A stretch of 47,426 nt of DNA from positions 1-47,426 of the forward strand of contig USAI01000006.1 of assembly GCA_900552675.1 (NCBI GenBank), written 5' to 3'. The position numbers were made by a program, and so were the translations under genes. The number at the start of each line of letters is the position of its first letter. Position 1 is the stretch's first letter. Below the pieces are notes generated by a model, which did no database searches, was not told the origin of the DNA, and saw only the letters and a program-made list of their open reading frames with translations. Source of the DNA: an uncultured Prevotella sp. (GTDB taxonomy: Bacteria > Bacteroidota > Bacteroidia > Bacteroidales > Bacteroidaceae). Of this stretch, positions 1-8,349 are shown one piece after another.

Positions 1-278
1 ATTTCAGTAGGTACCTGGAAAGTAGCACCACCGATACGACGGCTCTTAACCTCCACCTGGGGAGTGATATTGTCGAGGGCCTGCTTCCAAATTTCAAGAG
101 CGGGCTTCTCTTCTTTTTCCATCTTGGCCTTTACGGTATCAAGAGCGTTATAGAAAATTTCGTATGAGGTATTTTTCTTACCATCATACATCAAGTGATT
201 TACAAATTTCGACACTTTCTGGTCGTTGAAGACGGGATCGGGTAAGATCACGCGCTTCTTGGGTTTTGCTTTTCTCAT
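1..278 (-). CDS. rpsG: 30S ribosomal protein S7 (N-terminal part; gene runs off the window)
   Basis: Reading the minus strand from the ATG at 276-278 gives about 92 codons beginning MRKAKPKKRVILPDPVFND and reaching RRIGGATFQVPTE, which is the typical S7 N-terminus with its rRNA-binding basic start and the conserved GGATFQVP segment. S7 nucleates assembly of the 30S head domain on 16S rRNA. The reading frame is open to base 1, so the C-terminal part lies outside the window. It sits 146 nt downstream of rpsL in the usual str-operon order; fusA would be expected next, beyond the window. The identification is firm from sequence and context. Confidence 0.95.
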   Translation of the reverse strand, partial: MRKAKPKKRVILPDPVFNDQKVSKFVNHLMYDGKKNTSYEIFYNALDTVKAKMEKEEKPALEIWKQALDNITPQVEVKSRRIGGATFQVPTE

Positions 279-424
279 TTTTACTTAAAAATTAAATTCT
301 GCATGGGGCTGTAACTTGTTTCTTCAACGCTCACTCTTGAGCATTTACTCAACCTGATTTAACGCTTCCAGCAAAACTAAAATAAACTTGTTTTTATCGT
401 CCTAGTATTAATCTTCTCCGATTA

Positions 425-808
425 TTACTTCTTAGCGGCTTTCGGACGTTTTGCACCATACTTAGAACGGCGCTGTGTGCGGTTTGCAACACCTGCGGTA
501 TCAAGAGTACCACGAACGATGTGATAACGTACACCAGGAAGGTCTTTTACACGACCACCACGAACCAATACGATTGAGTGTTCCTGCAAGTTGTGTCCTT
601 CTCCAGGGATGTAAGAGTTCACCTCTTTCTGGTTTGTCAAACGAACACGGGCAACTTTACGCATTGCCGAGTTAGGCTTCTTAGGTGTGGTAGTGTAAAC
701 ACGAACGCAAACACCACGACGCTGAGGACATGAATCCAAAGCTGGTGACTTGCTCTTGTCTACGAGCACCTTTCTGCCTTTTCTTACTAACTGTGAAATA
801 GTAGGCAT
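425..808 (-). CDS. rpsL: 30S ribosomal protein S12
   Basis: This 127-residue protein is full length for S12, the decoding-site protein of the 30S subunit. It contains the hallmark stretches TPKKPNSAMRK and RGGRVKDLPGVRYH. The lysines that are mutated in classical streptomycin-resistant strains (K of TPKKPN and K of GRVKDLP) are both wild type. A -7 element TACCTTTG lies on the minus strand at 890-897, about 80 nt upstream, so the gene appears to be first in its own transcription unit instead of being read through from rpoC, which is about 34 kb away in this genome. It is followed by rpsG. Confidence 0.97.
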   Translation of the reverse strand: MPTISQLVRKGRKVLVDKSKSPALDSCPQRRGVCVRVYTTTPKKPNSAMRKVARVRLTNQKEVNSYIPGEGHNLQEHSIVLVRGGRVKDLPGVRYHIVRGTLDTAGVANRTQRRSKYGAKRPKAAKK

Positions 809-889
809 AATTGAAATTATTTTAATTTATATATTTATGTGTATTTTCTTATCCAATTGGCCATGGAAATACCATGCCGTTTCGGGCTG

Positions 890-897
890 CAAAGGTA
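890..897 (-). promoter_or_regulatory. Bacteroidetes-type -7 element upstream of rpsL
   Basis: The minus strand reads TACCTTTG here, an exact match to the TAnnTTTG -7 consensus of Bacteroidetes housekeeping promoters. No good TTG is seen at the expected -33 position, so the call rests on the -7 box and its location upstream of rpsL. Confidence 0.5.
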
Positions 898-1264
898 CGA
901 ACATTTTTTCTAATATCATAATAACACGCTATACAAATTTACAGACAAAGTAATATTTTAAATATAAATAACTATCGTTAACACTTTAAAAGAAGTCAAA
1001 ACATTTACGAGCAAAACGGCCTATAAATAAATAAACACAATGATAGTACAAATACAACATCAATAGCAAACAATTTGAATTAAAACAGCGCACCCCTACC
1101 CTATCGCCTTTTTGTATATTTATGCAGAATAAGACTAAAACTGTATATTTATTCACTTTCAGGTTTTTACATTTCTTTACTTAATAATCACTAATTTACT
1201 TACAACCTATAAGCGATAAGAAACATTTTACTTACAGTTTTCATTCTTGATACCTTTCAAATGA

Positions 1265-1374
1265 GAAAGCATGGGTTTCACGTCGTGAAAGCATGGGTTT
1301 TAGGCTGTAAAACCCTTGGTTTCACGACCTGAAAACAAGGCTTTCAGACCGTAATTTGATGCCTTTCACAACGC
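1265..1374. repeat. Degenerate array of five 22-bp units
   Basis: Five consecutive 22-bp segments start at 1265, 1287, 1309, 1331 and 1353. Units 1 and 2 share their first 14 bases (GAAAGCATGGGTTT). Units 1, 3, 4 and 5 keep TTTCA at the same offset (unit 2 has TTTTA there), and unit ends are mostly C-rich then T. Each junction forms a short dyad such as TTTCACGTCGTGAAA. A weaker sixth relative may precede the array at about 1245-1264. The array is not within a coding frame. Confidence 0.6.
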
Positions 1375-1643
1375 ACTCTCCCTATTGCATATTTATGCAA
1401 TTATGGCAAGCCACCTTTCAACACAAGAGAAGCACTATTTTCAAATCAACCTTAACCGATAAAACGGTCGAAAGCGCACGCACTTCATCCAAAGACACGA
1501 AACAAGAAGGGCTCAGCTGTTTATAAACGCGTAGTAATAATTTTTTCTTTTACTTTCGCTACATTTCTACACTCATTTTTACCAGTTTAGGGCAAGATGT
1601 AAAAATTTCGTAATATGTAGCAAGGCAATTCAGTTATTATTTG

Positions 1644-1651
1644 TAACTTTG
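1644..1651 (+). promoter_or_regulatory. -7 element for the envelope locus
   Basis: TAACTTTG matches TAnnTTTG exactly and lies 96 nt upstream of the acyltransferase start codon, the first gene of the plus-strand locus. No clear TTG stands at -33, so this is a partial match. Confidence 0.45.
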
Positions 1652-1747
1652 CAAGACAGTGTATGCATGGCGCACATCAAGCCCAAAAGTGCCGATGCAA
1701 AGCAAAAGAAATAGTAAAGTCAAAAATAAAAGAAAACAGGAAAGGCA

Positions 1748-2671
1748 ATGACCCAAATAGTATACGTGCTATTTTATACCCTATCACTACTACCATTCCG
1801 CATACTCTACGGTATGGCAGATATCGGCTACGTGTTGCTATATTATATAATAAGGTATAGAAGAGGCGTGGTGCGCAAGAACCTCGTCACCGCATTTCCC
1901 GAGAAAAGTATTGACGACATCAAGACCATTGAGCGAAAGTTTTATCACTGGTTCAGCGATTATTTTCTTGAAGCCATAAAGCTGCTTAGCATCAGCGATA
2001 AGGAGCTACGTCGTCGCTTTACCATCATCAATAGCGAAGAGGTAGAGCAGTGTTTTCAAGAAGGGCAAGATGTGGCCGCCATTTTGGGGCACTACTGCAA
2101 CTGGGAATGGCTATCATGCGTGGGCATGAACCTGCCTTCTGAGCGCGAAATAGGCCTCATCTATCACCCCCTACGCAACAAAACATTCGATTATCTGTTC
2201 CGCAAGCTACGGTCGCACGAACAAAACAGCCACGTCATTCCCAAGAAAGACATCTTGCGCTATGTTGTTACGAAAAAGAGAGAAGGTGTGCGCAATATAT
2301 GCGGATACATTAGCGACCAGGGACCGAAGTGGACCAATATTCACCTGTGGCTGCCATTCCTCAATCACGAATATACGCCCGTGTTTACAGGTGGCGAACG
2401 CATTATGCGAAAGATGAATAACGCAGTGTTCTATGTTGAGATGAGCCGACCCAAACGTGGCTACTATACGGCCACCTACAAACTCATCACACGTGAGCCC
2501 AACACCCTTCCGGCCGACGATATCACACGTCGTTTCTTCTGTTTGTTAGAAGAAACCATCAGGCAAGAGCCCGCCTTTTACCTATGGAGCCACAACCGCT
2601 GGAAACGCACAAAGGAAGAGTTTGATCGCCGCTTTCAGGTAATAAACGGAAAGGTTGTAGAGCGCGCTTAG
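1748..2671 (+). CDS. LpxL/HtrB-like lysophospholipid acyltransferase
   Basis: The 307-residue product resembles the LpxL/HtrB lipid A (Kdo2-lipid IVA) late acyltransferase family, which adds secondary acyl chains to lipid A at the inner membrane. A hydrophobic N-terminal segment (about residues 5-35) would anchor it. The catalytic H-x4-E motif is visible as HYCNWE (H115, E120), and the family C-terminal signature is present as YLWSHNRWKR. The start at 1748 is preceded by an AGGAAAGG-like purine tract. It opens a plus-strand run of envelope genes; the next start is 57 nt downstream. The family is clear. The acyl acceptor is inferred; an ornithine or aminolipid acceptor cannot be excluded. Confidence 0.88.
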   Translation: MTQIVYVLFYTLSLLPFRILYGMADIGYVLLYYIIRYRRGVVRKNLVTAFPEKSIDDIKTIERKFYHWFSDYFLEAIKLLSISDKELRRRFTIINSEEVEQCFQEGQDVAAILGHYCNWEWLSCVGMNLPSEREIGLIYHPLRNKTFDYLFRKLRSHEQNSHVIPKKDILRYVVTKKREGVRNICGYISDQGPKWTNIHLWLPFLNHEYTPVFTGGERIMRKMNNAVFYVEMSRPKRGYYTATYKLITREPNTLPADDITRRFFCLLEETIRQEPAFYLWSHNRWKRTKEEFDRRFQVINGKVVERA

Positions 2672-2727
2672 CCCCCACCAACGCTCAAATGAGCACATAA
2701 CACTGCCCCAAACCTATCGACAAAAGA

Positions 2728-3486
2728 ATGTATATTAAGACAAAGATAGCCCCACAATACGCACATCTCGAAACATTTGCCGCCAGCATGCCGCAAATAT
2801 TCGAGAAAGAAGGCGACGTCATATACCGTGGGCGCAACCTCATCAAAACCATTACAGCCCCCGATGGCACACTGGTAAACGTGAAACGTTACCATCAGCC
2901 AGCAGGCCCCAACCGCCTCATCTACTCGTGGGGGCTGCGCGAGTCGAAAGGCAGTCGCGCCTTCCGTTTCCCTGCCATTCTCAGGGATAAAGGCATCGGC
3001 ACCCCCGACGCCATTGCATTGGTAGAAGAGCGCAACAGCCTCGGATTGCTGGGCTACAGTTACCTCATCACCGTGCAAAGCCCCTACCCTCACACCCTAT
3101 ACGCCATGGGCGATGCGAAAGAGGGCGAATATGAGGCGCTGGCTGAAGCTTTAGGACGCTTTGCCGCCCACCTGCATGAGCAAGAAGTGCTGCACAAAGA
3201 CTTCACCCCTGGCAACATCTTGTGGATGCACGATACTGAAGGCTATCACTTCATGCTGGTCGACATCAACCGTATGGCCTTCGGGCCTGTCAGTAAAGAA
3301 GTAGGCCTCAGCAGTCTGTGCCGCCTATGGGGGCCAAAAGCCTTCATCCGCATCATCACCGAAAGCTATGCTCAGGCACGCGGCTACGATGTAGCATCGG
3401 CCGTGCAATATGTAATGAACCAGCGCGCCCGCTTCTGGCGTCGCTACGGCAAGAAGCACACCATCAAGTTTAAACTTGAACTATAA
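2728..3486 (+). CDS. LPS-core/Kdo kinase-like protein (RIO-type kinase fold)
   Basis: The 252-residue protein has a compact kinase pattern: a probable ATP-binding lysine in NVKRY (K53), a catalytic loop HKDFTPGNIL (H156, D158, N163) and a metal-binding aspartate in LVDIN (D179). This matches the WaaP/KdkA/InaA lipopolysaccharide kinase group, which phosphorylates Kdo or heptose in the inner core on the cytoplasmic side. No signal peptide or membrane segment is seen, as expected. It lies between the LpxL-like gene and the glycerophosphotransferase-like gene, with spacers of 56 and 32 nt, consistent with one operon devoted to lipid A/core decoration. Family-level call is good; the exact sugar substrate is unknown. 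Confidence 0.8.
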   Translation: MYIKTKIAPQYAHLETFAASMPQIFEKEGDVIYRGRNLIKTITAPDGTLVNVKRYHQPAGPNRLIYSWGLRESKGSRAFRFPAILRDKGIGTPDAIALVEERNSLGLLGYSYLITVQSPYPHTLYAMGDAKEGEYEALAEALGRFAAHLHEQEVLHKDFTPGNILWMHDTEGYHFMLVDINRMAFGPVSKEVGLSSLCRLWGPKAFIRIITESYAQARGYDVASAVQYVMNQRARFWRRYGKKHTIKFKLEL

Positions 3487-3518
3487 CCAAGAAAACAATA
3501 CACACACAACGACACGCT

Positions 3519-4583
3519 ATGAAAATATTGCTGTTTTGTGAAAACAAATATGCCATCGACATCCTCAACCCTATACAGGAGTATGTGACAGACAACCATC
3601 TGCCACACGAGGTGTTATGGTACATTCATGAAAAGAAAATTGATGCCTTTGCCTATGCTGACAAGGTGCGCTGGACAAAGTCGATACAAGAGGCATACGA
3701 CTTCAGTCCAGAAGCCATCTTCGTACCAGGCAACATCGTGCCCTATTATCTGCCAGGCGTGAAGATACAGGTGTTTCATGGCTATGCTGCCGAGAAGAAA
3801 GACCACTGGATTATACGACGCTACTTCGACACCTACTTCACACAAGGCCCCTACTTCACCTCACACTTTAAGGCATTGGCTCAAAAGTATGGCGACTTTG
3901 AAGTGGTAGAAACAGGATGGCCCAAGCAAGACTGGATAAAGAAAAACCTGCACCGCTACGATGATGAAAAGCAGGCTCTGCTCAAGAAGAGTGGCAAACA
4001 AGCCATCATTCTCTATGCCCCCACCTTCTCGCCCAAGCTCACCTCGCTGCCCTTACCCGATATGAAAGAGCAGCTCGAGCGCTTGGCACACGAGCGCAAC
4101 GCCCTCATATTAATGAAGTTTCACCCCCTCACCCGCCAAGAGTGGGCCGACGAATATAAGGTATGGGCCGAGAACCACGACGACATCATATACATTGACA
4201 AGGGCGAAAACGTAACCAAATATCAATTGATGAGCGACGTGCTTATCAGCGACACCTCATCAACCATCTACGAGTTTTTGTTGCTTTCACGACCCGTCAT
4301 CACCATTGGCACCCTGTCAAAAGAAATATATTGGGAAGACATTGCCACCCCCGAAATGCTACTCCAGGCCTACGACCATGCCCTCACCGACCCCGAGGCC
4401 ATTGCTCGCCGACAGTGGATTGTAGATAATTATGACCCATATCTTGATGGCCACGTGTGCGAACGCATGCTGAACGCTGCCGCCGACTATATCCGTCGGC
4501 ACGGTGTGCCCGCCAAGCGTCGACTAAACCTGTGGCGCAAATATACCAGCATCAAGACATTCGGAAAGGTGCACAAAAGATAA
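3519..4583 (+). CDS. CDP-glycerol glycerophosphotransferase-like protein (TagB/TagF family)
   Basis: The 354-residue product carries the ordered motifs of the TagB/TagF family: VFHG (H87), ETGWPKQDW, ILYAPTF, MKFHP and SDVLISDTSSTIYEF. These enzymes transfer glycerol phosphate or a related polyol phosphate from a CDP-activated donor to an acceptor lipid or glycan. Gram-positive enzymes of this type make teichoic acids; in a Bacteroidales background the likely role is decoration of LPS or capsule. A cytidylyltransferase domain and LicD are encoded just downstream and could supply and use the same kind of donor. It is cytoplasmic or membrane-peripheral, with no signal peptide. Start ATG follows an A-rich spacer. 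Confidence 0.82.
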   Translation: MKILLFCENKYAIDILNPIQEYVTDNHLPHEVLWYIHEKKIDAFAYADKVRWTKSIQEAYDFSPEAIFVPGNIVPYYLPGVKIQVFHGYAAEKKDHWIIRRYFDTYFTQGPYFTSHFKALAQKYGDFEVVETGWPKQDWIKKNLHRYDDEKQALLKKSGKQAIILYAPTFSPKLTSLPLPDMKEQLERLAHERNALILMKFHPLTRQEWADEYKVWAENHDDIIYIDKGENVTKYQLMSDVLISDTSSTIYEFLLLSRPVITIGTLSKEIYWEDIATPEMLLQAYDHALTDPEAIARRQWIVDNYDPYLDGHVCERMLNAAADYIRRHGVPAKRRLNLWRKYTSIKTFGKVHKR

Positions 4584-4645
4584 AAGGTAAAACCATACAA
4601 GAAAAACGATACACCATCGTTTAAAGATAAAGTAAAAGGAAAGAT

Positions 4646-5719
4646 ATGCTTAATTTTACAGTAGGACCTGTTATGTCGAGCGAGGCGGTTTGTGCCATTG
4701 GCGCCGAACAGGTTCCTTATTTCAGAACTGCCGAGTTTTCGGCTACAATGAAAGAAAATGAGGCTTTGATGACACAGTTTTCCAAAGCTCCTGAAGGCTC
4801 GCGCGTGGTATTTATCACGGGCTCGGGCACAGCATCTATGGAGGCCACTGTGATGAACGTGTTTACCCCCGCCGACAAAGTATTGGTGGTAAACGGAGGC
4901 AGCTTTGGTCATCGTTTCGTACAGTTGTGCGAAATACACGACATACCTCACACTGAGATAACTCTTGAAATGGGCCACAAGCTCACCGCTGAACACCTTG
5001 CGCCCTACGAGGGTCAGGGCTATACAGGCTTCCTCGTCAACCTCGACGAGACCTCTACGGGTGTGCTCTACGACATCCATCTCATCAGCCAGTTCTGCCA
5101 TCGCAACAACATCTTCTTGGTGGTAGACAGCATCAGTTCGTTCCTTGCTGACCCCTTCAACATGCAAGCCTTAGGCGTTGATGTTATGATCACAGGTTCA
5201 CAAAAGGCATTGGCCTGCCCTCCGGGCATCTCTATCATCGTCTTGGCACCTCAGGCCGTTGAACGCGTGTGCAGCCGCGAGGTAAAAAGCATGTATTTCA
5301 ACCTGAAAGACGCCCTGAAGAATGGCGAGCGCGGACAAACGCCCTTCACCCCTGCTGTGGGCATTTTACGACAAATCTATGCTCGACTGAAAGAAATTGA
5401 AGCCGCTGGTGGCGTAGAGAGCGAGAACCAACGCATAGCTGCCCTGGCTGCCGACTTCCGCGAAAAGATTAAAGCATTGCCTCTCACCATCGTGTCACAG
5501 TCGCTCAGCAATGCCGTTACCCCACTGCATCCGCATAACGTGTCGGCCTACGACATCTTCCTCAAGCTGAAAGACGAATACAACATTTGGGTTTGCCCCA
5601 ACGGTGGCGACATGGCCGATAAGGTGTTCCGCGTGGGACATCTCGGAGCCCTCACCCCCGCCGACAACACCACATTGGTAGCAGCCCTCACCGACCTTCA
5701 CGAGAAAGGGTTTCTTTAA
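4646..5719 (+). CDS. Class V PLP-dependent aminotransferase (AGXT/AEP-transaminase-like)
   Basis: This 357-residue protein is a fold-type I, class V aminotransferase. The phosphate-binding region is GSGTASMEA (about 59-67), the PLP-pairing aspartate is in VVDSISS (D161), and the Schiff-base lysine is in GSQKALACPPG (K187). Its closest general look-alikes are alanine-glyoxylate, serine-glyoxylate and 2-aminoethylphosphonate-pyruvate transaminases. No phosphoenolpyruvate mutase is present in the window, so phosphonate synthesis is not supported by context. The gene lies 62 nt after the glycerophosphotransferase-like gene and 55 nt before a cytidylyltransferase fusion, suggesting that it makes an amino alcohol or related precursor that is then CDP-activated. 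The substrate is not known. Confidence 0.82.
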   Translation: MLNFTVGPVMSSEAVCAIGAEQVPYFRTAEFSATMKENEALMTQFSKAPEGSRVVFITGSGTASMEATVMNVFTPADKVLVVNGGSFGHRFVQLCEIHDIPHTEITLEMGHKLTAEHLAPYEGQGYTGFLVNLDETSTGVLYDIHLISQFCHRNNIFLVVDSISSFLADPFNMQALGVDVMITGSQKALACPPGISIIVLAPQAVERVCSREVKSMYFNLKDALKNGERGQTPFTPAVGILRQIYARLKEIEAAGGVESENQRIAALAADFREKIKALPLTIVSQSLSNAVTPLHPHNVSAYDIFLKLKDEYNIWVCPNGGDMADKVFRVGHLGALTPADNTTLVAALTDLHEKGFL

Positions 5720-5774
5720 GACATCACACACACTCACACATACTGACAGCGAACGATAAAAATCAATATCAAGC

Positions 5775-7121
5775 ATGATAAAAGTCATCACCTACGGAAC
5801 ATACGACCTATTGCACTACGGCCACATTCGATTATTGAAACGTGCAAAGGCACTGGGCGACTACCTCATCGTGGGCGTCACCTCCGACACATTCGACCGC
5901 GAGCGTGGAAAGATTAACGTGCAGCAATCGCTCATGGAGCGTGTAGAGGCCGTGCGCGCCACAGGCCTGGCTGACGAAATTATCATCGAAGAATATGAGG
6001 GTCAGAAGATTGACGACATCAAACGCCTTGATGTAGATATCTTCACCGTGGGAAGCGACTGGCGCGGAAAGTTCGACTACCTCAAAGCTTACTGTCAGGT
6101 GGTGTACCTTGAACGCACAGGTGGCGTGTCGAGCACCGAGATACGCAGCGAGCAAAAGCCCGTGCGCTTAGGATTGGTAGGCGAGTCGCCCATACTGAAT
6201 AAGATTGAACGCGAAAGCCAATTTGTAAACGGACTGGAAGCCGCACAGGTATATACCATTAACGGCAAATATCTATCTGAATCGCTGCAAAAGAAAGAAC
6301 GCCAAACGGCATCCTTTCAAGCATTGCTCGACGCATCAGATGCCATCTACATCATATCGGCGCCCGAGTGCCATTATGCACAGATAAAGCAAGCGCTCGA
6401 ATGTGGCAAGCACGTGCTGTGCGAGTCGCCCGTCACTCTCGACGGTAAACAATGGGATGAGTTGAAACAGCTGGCCACAGAGCGCAAACTGGTGCTAATG
6501 GATAGCATAAAGACAGCCTACTCGATGGCTTACCACCGCCTACGCTTGCTGGTTAAGGGCGGTATTGTGGGCGACATTGTGAGCGTAGATGCCACTTGCA
6601 CCTCATTGCTCGACTTCGACCCCACACAAGACTCAAGCCGCAGCCTGTACGAGTGGAACAGCATCTGCGCCTGGGGCCCCACTGCTTTGCTACCCATCTT
6701 CCAGATGCTGGGCACCAACTATCTGCGCAAAGACATCCTTACCCGCTTTGCCGACGACAAACATCGTTACGATGCATTTACAAAGATAGCGTTTGTGTAT
6801 CCGCATGCTGTGGCCTCGCTAAAGGTAGGTCAAGGCGTTAAGTCGGAAGGCGAATTGGTGATATCGGGCACCAAGGGCTACATTTATGTGCCTGCTCCCT
6901 GGTGGAAGACCGAATATTTTGAGGTGCGCTACGAAAACCCACAAAATAACAAGCGCTACTTCTACCAGCTTGATGGCGAGGGCTTGCGCTACGAGTTGCT
7001 CACCTTCTTCAAAGCCATCAGCACAGGCAGCAATTTTACCTACGTGTCTGACGACATTTCACACAGCATCACACAGATAATAGAAGACTTTTATGCCCAG
7101 CGCGACATGACAATTATCTAA
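5775..7121 (+). CDS. Fusion of TagD-like cytidylyltransferase and degenerate Gfo/Idh oxidoreductase
   Basis: The 448-residue protein has two domains. Residues 1 to about 125 match glycerol-3-phosphate cytidylyltransferase: the GTYDLLHYGH motif (H14, H17) and RTGGVSSTEIR (114-124, the equivalent of the TagD RTxGISTT signature). Residues about 128-448 resemble Gfo/Idh/MocA oxidoreductases, with GKHVLCESPV at 211-220. In that family the last motif normally reads EKP with a conserved, often catalytic lysine; here it is ESP. The N-terminal nucleotide-binding loop is also weak (GLVGES). The protein probably makes a CDP-polyol or CDP-amino-alcohol, with the second domain having altered, possibly non-redox, function. 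It follows the aminotransferase and precedes licD. Confidence 0.85.
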   Translation: MIKVITYGTYDLLHYGHIRLLKRAKALGDYLIVGVTSDTFDRERGKINVQQSLMERVEAVRATGLADEIIIEEYEGQKIDDIKRLDVDIFTVGSDWRGKFDYLKAYCQVVYLERTGGVSSTEIRSEQKPVRLGLVGESPILNKIERESQFVNGLEAAQVYTINGKYLSESLQKKERQTASFQALLDASDAIYIISAPECHYAQIKQALECGKHVLCESPVTLDGKQWDELKQLATERKLVLMDSIKTAYSMAYHRLRLLVKGGIVGDIVSVDATCTSLLDFDPTQDSSRSLYEWNSICAWGPTALLPIFQMLGTNYLRKDILTRFADDKHRYDAFTKIAFVYPHAVASLKVGQGVKSEGELVISGTKGYIYVPAPWWKTEYFEVRYENPQNNKRYFYQLDGEGLRYELLTFFKAISTGSNFTYVSDDISHSITQIIEDFYAQRDMTII

Positions 7122-7277
7122 AAGAACGGTGAAAAGTGAAAAACTCGATAGAAACAGAAAAGGTAAAACAGAAGATAGGAAGAAGACAGAGACAGAAAAG
7201 AAAGAAAGAAATAATAAAGAGACAAAACAAGAATACATTTATCCTATTGCATTGATTATAAGGATTTCCAAAACATT

Positions 7278-8132
7278 ATGGCAAAGAAAAACATACAGGA
7301 AAAACGTATTAGCGACGAGCAAACACGAGAGCTACAAAAATACATTCTCGACATGTTGCTCGCCATCGACAAGGTGTGCCGCGAGCACAACCTATGCTAT
7401 TATCTCATTGCTGGTACCATGTTAGGCGCCGTGCGGCACAAAGGATTTGTGCCTTGGGACGACGATGCCGATGTGGCCTTGCCCCGTGAAGACTATAACG
7501 AGTTTGTAAAACACGCCAACGAGTGGCTGCCCGAGCGCTATGAGTTGGTGAGCGGCTTGCAAGACCCCATGTACCCCTACCAGTTTGCACGCATACAAGA
7601 TAAAGAAACCACCTATATCTTACGTCGCAAATTCAACTTCGTAGGCGGTCTGCCCGTCGATGTGTTTCCGCTTGATGGCATGACTGTTAACGAGGAAGAG
7701 CGTCGCAAACACTACCGTCGCTACGCCATCGCTAAAAAGATACTCTATTATTCAACCATCGACCCCAAGAAGCATGGCTACGGTCTGCGTTGGCTCTTCG
7801 CCAAGTTTATGCACAAGGTTATATCGCAAGACAAGGCTCACCGCCGCATGAACGATGTGCAGCGCGAGTTCAACTACGATGCCTCGCCCTTAGTGGCCGA
7901 TCACGATAATAAGCCCGAGCGTGGCATCCTGCCCAAAGACGTGTATGGCACCCCTACCCCAGTGCAGTTTGAGGGACATACGCTGATGGGTGTGCAGAAG
8001 CCCGACGAATATCTGCGCTACTGCTATGGCGACTATATGAAGATGCCGAAGCAGCTTCCGCCTCAAAACTTCCGCTATCTCGACCTTCACACCCCTTATC
8101 GCGAGTATCTCAAACGAAAGAGAAAGAAGTAA
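7278..8132 (+). CDS. LicD family phosphotransferase
   Basis: The 284-residue protein carries the LicD/fukutin signature GTMLGAVRHKGFVPWDDD, with the metal-binding aspartates D61-D63. LicD enzymes transfer a phospho-alcohol (phosphocholine in Haemophilus and pneumococcus, ribitol phosphate in animal fukutins) from a CDP donor to a glycan. It is the last gene of the plus-strand locus, 156 nt beyond the cytidylyltransferase fusion, a spacer that is unusually purine-rich (long GAAA runs). A perfect 19-bp inverted repeat beyond its stop probably ends transcription. The family is certain; the transferred group is inferred to be whatever the upstream fusion protein activates. Confidence 0.9.
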   Translation: MAKKNIQEKRISDEQTRELQKYILDMLLAIDKVCREHNLCYYLIAGTMLGAVRHKGFVPWDDDADVALPREDYNEFVKHANEWLPERYELVSGLQDPMYPYQFARIQDKETTYILRRKFNFVGGLPVDVFPLDGMTVNEEERRKHYRRYAIAKKILYYSTIDPKKHGYGLRWLFAKFMHKVISQDKAHRRMNDVQREFNYDASPLVADHDNKPERGILPKDVYGTPTPVQFEGHTLMGVQKPDEYLRYCYGDYMKMPKQLPPQNFRYLDLHTPYREYLKRKRKK

Positions 8133-8249
8133 ACCGACACGCTGTGTCGCAACACGCAATACAGAGGTTGTCTACATTGTGAACATTGCATACATTTTCT
8201 ACATTGTAATGCAACAACGTTGAACAACACGAGACAACCTTAAACAATT

Positions 8250-8317
8250 AAAGGACAATATAAACAACAGTTTTTACTTTTTTTAGTAAGAAACCAACGT
8301 TGTTTATATTGTCCTTT
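8250..8317. terminator. Perfect 19-bp inverted repeat between convergent genes
   Basis: Bases 8250-8268 and 8299-8317 are exact reverse complements (arm AAAGGACAATATAAACAAC) separated by 30 nt. The element lies between licD (plus) and the sulfatase-like gene (minus) and ends in a short T run, so a bidirectional terminator is the simplest reading. The loop is longer and the stem more AT-rich than in a usual intrinsic terminator. Confidence 0.55.
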
Positions 8318-8349
8318 TGTTGTTGTATGTTTATAACCATTTAGTTTGC

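Larger units (their letters stand above)
809..1643. other. AT-rich non-coding region between divergent rpsL and the acyltransferase gene
   Basis: About 940 bases between rpsL (minus) and the acyltransferase gene (plus) hold no convincing gene; the short frames have no recognisable composition or start signals. The region contains the rpsL -7 box, a degenerate 22-bp repeat array (1265-1374), and three similar AT-rich words of the form TGTATATTTATGCA or TGCATATTTATGCA (near 1115, 1142 and 1386). The -7 box of the downstream gene is at its right end. Confidence 0.6.

Noticed and set aside
1265..1374. CRISPR array
   Set aside because: The 22-bp units are contiguous and degenerate, there are no unique spacers, and no cas genes are present in the window.
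1663..1860. Plus-strand frame overlapping the acyltransferase start
   Set aside because: It overlaps a well-supported gene in another frame and its translation has no protein-like features.
4646..5719. 2-aminoethylphosphonate transaminase (phosphonate pathway)
   Set aside because: The family is compatible, but no phosphoenolpyruvate mutase or phosphonopyruvate decarboxylase is in the window, so I kept the general class V call.
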